Of a stretch of DNA of 18,741 bases, positions 16,165 to 18,741 are shown piece by piece (the stretch's first letter is position 1; each line of letters opens with the position of its first letter). The notes below the pieces were generated by a model. That model ran no database searches. It was given only the letters and a program-made list of their open reading frames with translations, and was not told the origin of the DNA. The position numbers and the translations under genes are program-made. Origin of the DNA: an uncultured Desulfovibrio sp. (GTDB lineage: Bacteria; Desulfobacterota; Desulfovibrionia; Desulfovibrionales; Desulfovibrionaceae). The stretch spans positions 1 to 18,741 of the forward strand of contig USBZ01000038.1 in NCBI GenBank assembly GCA_900553065.1, written 5' to 3'.

Positions 16165-16208
16165 AGCAAAACGCTGAGCCGGGAGAAGGTTCAGCGTTTT
16201 GCTTCATT
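16160..16208. terminator. Bidirectional-type terminator overlapping the last stop codon of the operon
   Basis: AATGAAGCAAAACGCTGA (16160-16177) is the perfect reverse complement of 16191-16208, an 18-bp stem extendable by a G-T and two G-C pairs around the loop at 16181-16187. The core has an A tract on its left and a T tract on its right (AAAACGCTGA with TCAGCGTTTT), the usual look of a terminator active in both directions. It embraces the TGA of the ADP-ribosylglycohydrolase gene (16162-16164). A terminator starting within the stop codon marks the end of the four-gene transcript. Confidence 0.85.
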
Positions 16209-16462
16209 ATTCAAAATGGTTATCCGAGTAGGTGCCGGTGATGCTCACGGGGCTGCCCGCACAATGGTCTTCTTTTCAGAAGAAGCCATTTTTCATTGAA
16301 GGAGCTTCAATCTGTGATAACCCTCCAGGCAGACATGGAGTTTCTGCCTGGAGGGCAGGTCGGAATCTGTTTCCTCTACCGCCGTGGCATGACTACGGCA
16401 CGGTGAAACCGCTGTTTATATGCATGTATAAATAACTTATTTATATTGTTCGTATTTAAAAA
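16209..16462. other. Intergenic region with a GC-rich hairpin
   Basis: No convincing gene is seen. CCCTCCAGGCAG at 16321-16332 is the perfect reverse complement of 16344-16355, a 12-bp GC-rich stem (13 with one inner A-T pair) around an 11-nt loop, with no T tract on either side. The last 50 bp before the hydrolase stop are very AT rich. The hairpin could belong to a small RNA or be a second, T-poor terminator for either convergent transcript. Function is not determinable from the sequence. Confidence 0.6.
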
Positions 16463-17731
16463 TCAATTATTCAGGTTGCAGGCCTCGAGCCATGCGGCGA
16501 CAGGATCTTCGTTCTGCTCCCATTTTGAAGCGAACTGATTCCGCATCATGGCGCGCATCAAGGATCCGTAGCGCTGATGTCCGTTCCACTTTGCTGAAAT
16601 CCCCTTCCATCTGGAGAAGGCGGCTTCGAGCGTTGACGCCAGAGTGCGTACAGGCACAGGCATAAGGTATTCGGAGTCCATGAGGCTGTTCGCTGCCATC
16701 TGATGCCGCACCGCACGACCATCCGCCGAAAGAAGAACATAGCTTGCCTGACCGCAGAAGCGAGCCAATCCTGCGAGCAAACGGCGCATTTTCTCCTCGT
16801 GACAGGGATGAAAAAAGGCCATGACCAGAGGATAAGCTCGGCCATCTTTTTCTCCGGAAAGCTCGAGGAAAGGCTCATCCGCAAGCCAGAACAGATGACG
16901 TACTTCGTCCAGCTTATCGCTCACCGCCACAAGTCCTGCCATGCCGTAGTTTCCTGCCTCACAAAACGATGCGGCCCAATCGGCTCCGGGCTGCCACTGC
17001 GCGAAGCTGTCCAATAGTTTTCCTTTTTTAAGAATAGGCAGGGCATGGCTGTAGTCAGCAATCTGATGACCGGAGACAATATCGTGCAGACGTGCCGACC
17101 TCTGCCAGAATGCTCGAGTAAGACGACCGTCAAGAATGGTATCGCTGTCACCGATAAAGATGTCGCGACGAGGGGCGGATTGCATGTGAGAGTCGGAATT
17201 GCCTGCGGAAAACGCATCCTCTTCTGTAAGAAGCGTAAATGCATGGCTTCCGCTGAAGCGGAAGCTGGGCGAGGTCAATACTTTTTCGTCACGGATGTAT
17301 CGTTGTTTACGCATCCATATTTCATTACGCCAAGGCCGTGAGTCGGGAGCTTGAGCATAGGAAAGCAGCGTTTCCCGGCAGAACTCCCACTTCTGTCCAT
17401 CGGAAAATCGTACATTGTGTCCGAGAAACTGCTCCAGCTGTATGGCCGGAAACACCACGGGATTCCATGCCACGGCATGTATGATGGACGGATGACGAAG
17501 TTGCAGCGCGTAAAATCCGCCCAGAGAAGAACCCATGACGCAGAGTCGGTCGATTCGCCCATCAATGGCGGAGTCGATCTGCTTTTGAATGCTGGAAAGA
17601 CATTCTGCAAAAGGGCGTGAGTAATCGTATTCCGGGCATATTACCGGTACGCCCAGAAGCTGGGAAAGTTCGCGGCCGGAGCGACTGCTCGCCGAGCTGT
17701 TGAATCCGTGGATGTAAACAAAACGATCCAT
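16463..17731 (-). CDS. YqiA-like alpha/beta hydrolase with C-terminal extension
   Basis: A 422-residue cytoplasmic protein. Residues 1 to about 235 follow the UPF0227/YqiA esterase pattern: YIHGFNSSASS at the N-terminus, nucleophile S69 in GSSLGG, an acid at D195 or D197 in IGDSDTIL, and H229 in DYSHALP. YqiA itself is about 190 residues; here about 190 extra residues follow (from the CEAGNYGMAG region to the end) that I do not recognise. The extension holds LVMAFFHPCHEEKMRRLLAGL and a basic C-terminus. The start at 17731 is chosen because GAGG lies 5 nt upstream; an in-frame ATG at 17749 has no such site. Substrate is unknown. It is convergent with the nuclease operon and probably unrelated to it. 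Confidence 0.82.
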   Translation of the reverse strand: MDRFVYIHGFNSSASSRSGRELSQLLGVPVICPEYDYSRPFAECLSSIQKQIDSAIDGRIDRLCVMGSSLGGFYALQLRHPSIIHAVAWNPVVFPAIQLEQFLGHNVRFSDGQKWEFCRETLLSYAQAPDSRPWRNEIWMRKQRYIRDEKVLTSPSFRFSGSHAFTLLTEEDAFSAGNSDSHMQSAPRRDIFIGDSDTILDGRLTRAFWQRSARLHDIVSGHQIADYSHALPILKKGKLLDSFAQWQPGADWAASFCEAGNYGMAGLVAVSDKLDEVRHLFWLADEPFLELSGEKDGRAYPLVMAFFHPCHEEKMRRLLAGLARFCGQASYVLLSADGRAVRHQMAANSLMDSEYLMPVPVRTLASTLEAAFSRWKGISAKWNGHQRYGSLMRAMMRNQFASKWEQNEDPVAAWLEACNLNN

Positions 17732-18686
17732 GTGTACCTCATTTGACATCTGTATTACTGACTGTTTTTTATATCAACAAGCAGGACGAACATGACAAAT
17801 GCTGATCTTCGGTTCAATATGGAGGATACGTCATAGGGATTCAAATGCTTCTGTGAGTCACTTGGTTTTTCTGGATCCAAAACATTTTCTATCTGCACGA
17901 AGAGACATCAAGGCCCGAATGTTCATAGCGTTTTATTGGAAGATTACTTCATCCGTCTGTACAGAGTGCCATGAGTCAGTGAGGCGAAAGAATGTCTGGC
18001 TCTGGCATTCTGTCCATGTCGATAAGGTTTCGGGACTTCATGGACTCGAGACTAAGAGAAGTCCCCATTTTCGTTCTCTTTTCAGAAAACGACAAGTCAT
18101 AAGGTATCCTTTTGTTTCGGTAAGGCTTACCTGAGATCCTCCCGCCATTTCCAGACTCAGACGCCGCCCGTCAGAATAGCTCTGCCTGCCTTGGCTGATT
18201 GAGGCAAGAGAAATATAACAAGGGGCTGTGACAAGCGACAGGAAAAGAAAAGATATTGTCCACATAAGTGTAGACAGTCTGAGGCCACATGTGCTCATGA
18301 AAATTTTAAATATTCCTTAAAGAACTTCTCAGAAGTTCGGATGTATATTTTTGCCGTTGGCCTGTCATGTGATTTCCTGGGAATCTGAAATTTTTTCCAA
18401 GAAAGTTCTTTATGGAATTTTGTATTTCTTGACTTGCGGTGCAGGACTTTTCCCCATTGTAGCTCATGGCAGCGCCGGCAAAGGACAGGCACATATCGTG
18501 CAGGGGAAAGGGCACATAGTCGAGCGTTTTCTGTCCGAGAAAGGTCTGATATCTCATATCCTGACGCAGCGATCATAAAGAGGCTTGCCTGATCTTCGGT
18601 GCTGAATCCTTTCGTCTTTCCACTTTGAGGTACAGAAAAAGGATGTAATATTTTAACATATTGATATCTAAGAAATAAAAAAAAAT
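17732..18686. other. Roughly 950-bp region without a convincing gene
   Basis: Base composition is more AT rich than in the rest of the window and codon structure is poor. Two small - strand frames follow each other: 18557-18306 (83 codons) and 18298-18038 (86 codons). The second begins with a signal-peptide-like hydrophobic run (TLMWTISFLFLSLVTAP). Neither has a properly spaced ribosome binding site or a family I recognise, so both may be decayed remnants. The last 60 bp contain a run of nine A residues (18677-18685) directly inside the terminal repeat. I see no RNA gene here. Confidence 0.45.
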
Positions 18687-18740
18687 AAGGCTCTTGACTA
18701 GCTGAGAGGATGTTCTCTGAGCATTTTTAACACCAAAAGA
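18687..18740 (-). repeat. 54-bp terminal inverted repeat, right copy
   Basis: Exact reverse complement of bases 1-54; only one further base (18741) follows. On the + strand it includes TTGACT at 18694-18699, pointing out of the window, an arrangement seen at ends of some insertion sequences that drive neighbouring genes. The inner flank is AT rich and unlike the flank of the left copy, so the shared unit ends sharply here. The identity of the repeated element cannot be settled from this fragment. Confidence 0.95.
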
Positions 18741-18741
18741 T

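Noticed and set aside
16232..16435. 67-codon + strand open frame after the operon terminator
   Set aside because: It runs through the GC-rich hairpin, has no ribosome binding site and no recognisable sequence.
17799..18134. 111-codon + strand open frame in the right-hand gap
   Set aside because: No ribosome binding site, no family resemblance, and basic, irregular composition typical of a chance frame.
18351..18578. 75-codon + strand open frame near the right end
   Set aside because: It overlaps - strand frames of similar quality and has no start signal; nothing favours it.
1..18741. CRISPR array, tRNA or rRNA genes
   Set aside because: I saw no regularly spaced repeats, no cloverleaf-like T-arm consensus and no ribosomal RNA sequence in the window.

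Overview
The window is about 55% GC by eye, gene dense, and uses strong AGGAG-type ribosome binding sites. The gene mix (hybrid-kinase/HD-GYP signalling, AddAB-type recombination nuclease, WYL regulator, DUF1653 protein) and protein style suggest a Gram-negative bacterium, perhaps a gut member of the Desulfovibrionaceae such as the Bilophila/Mailhella group. That placement is an impression from protein style; no marker gene is present to prove it.

Layout. The two extreme ends carry the same 54-bp sequence in inverted orientation (1-54 and 18687-18740). Inside the left repeat lies a possible 3' gene remnant (to 155), followed by a signalling operon on the + strand: HD-GYP response regulator (186-1271), Hpt phosphotransfer protein (1288-1647) and membrane hybrid histidine kinase (1753-4293). 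Together these hold every phosphorylatable residue needed for a His-Asp-His-Asp relay ending in a cyclic-di-GMP phosphodiesterase. After a gene-poor 370 bp come three genes on the - strand: a DUF1653 protein (4955-4662), an unrecognised protein (5558-5163) and a WYL-domain transcriptional regulator (6742-5771). Two hairpins lie between these genes.

The centre of interest is 6.7-16.2 kb. The WYL regulator is divergent from a tightly packed four-gene + strand operon: an AddB-like iron-staple PD-(D/E)XK nuclease (6918-9581), an AddA-like UvrD helicase-nuclease (9578-13306, ATGA overlap), a NERD-nuclease/UvrD-helicase fusion (13308-15134, 1-nt gap) and an ADP-ribosylglycohydrolase (15157-16164). 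It closes with a perfect 18-bp terminator hairpin that includes the last stop codon. All nuclease and helicase motifs I could check are intact. The shared intergenic region holds a perfect 6-1-6 palindrome and an attenuator-like hairpin with a T tract. The operon combines double-strand-end processing, a second nuclease-helicase and an enzyme that removes ADP-ribose, under a regulator family often found beside phage-defence genes. It is the best candidate here for an undescribed defence or DNA-damage system. The cautious alternative is a housekeeping AddAB locus with accessory genes.

The right part holds a 300-bp intergenic stretch with a second strong hairpin, a - strand YqiA-like alpha/beta hydrolase with an unrecognised C-terminal extension (17731-16463), and about 950 bp without a convincing gene before the terminal repeat.
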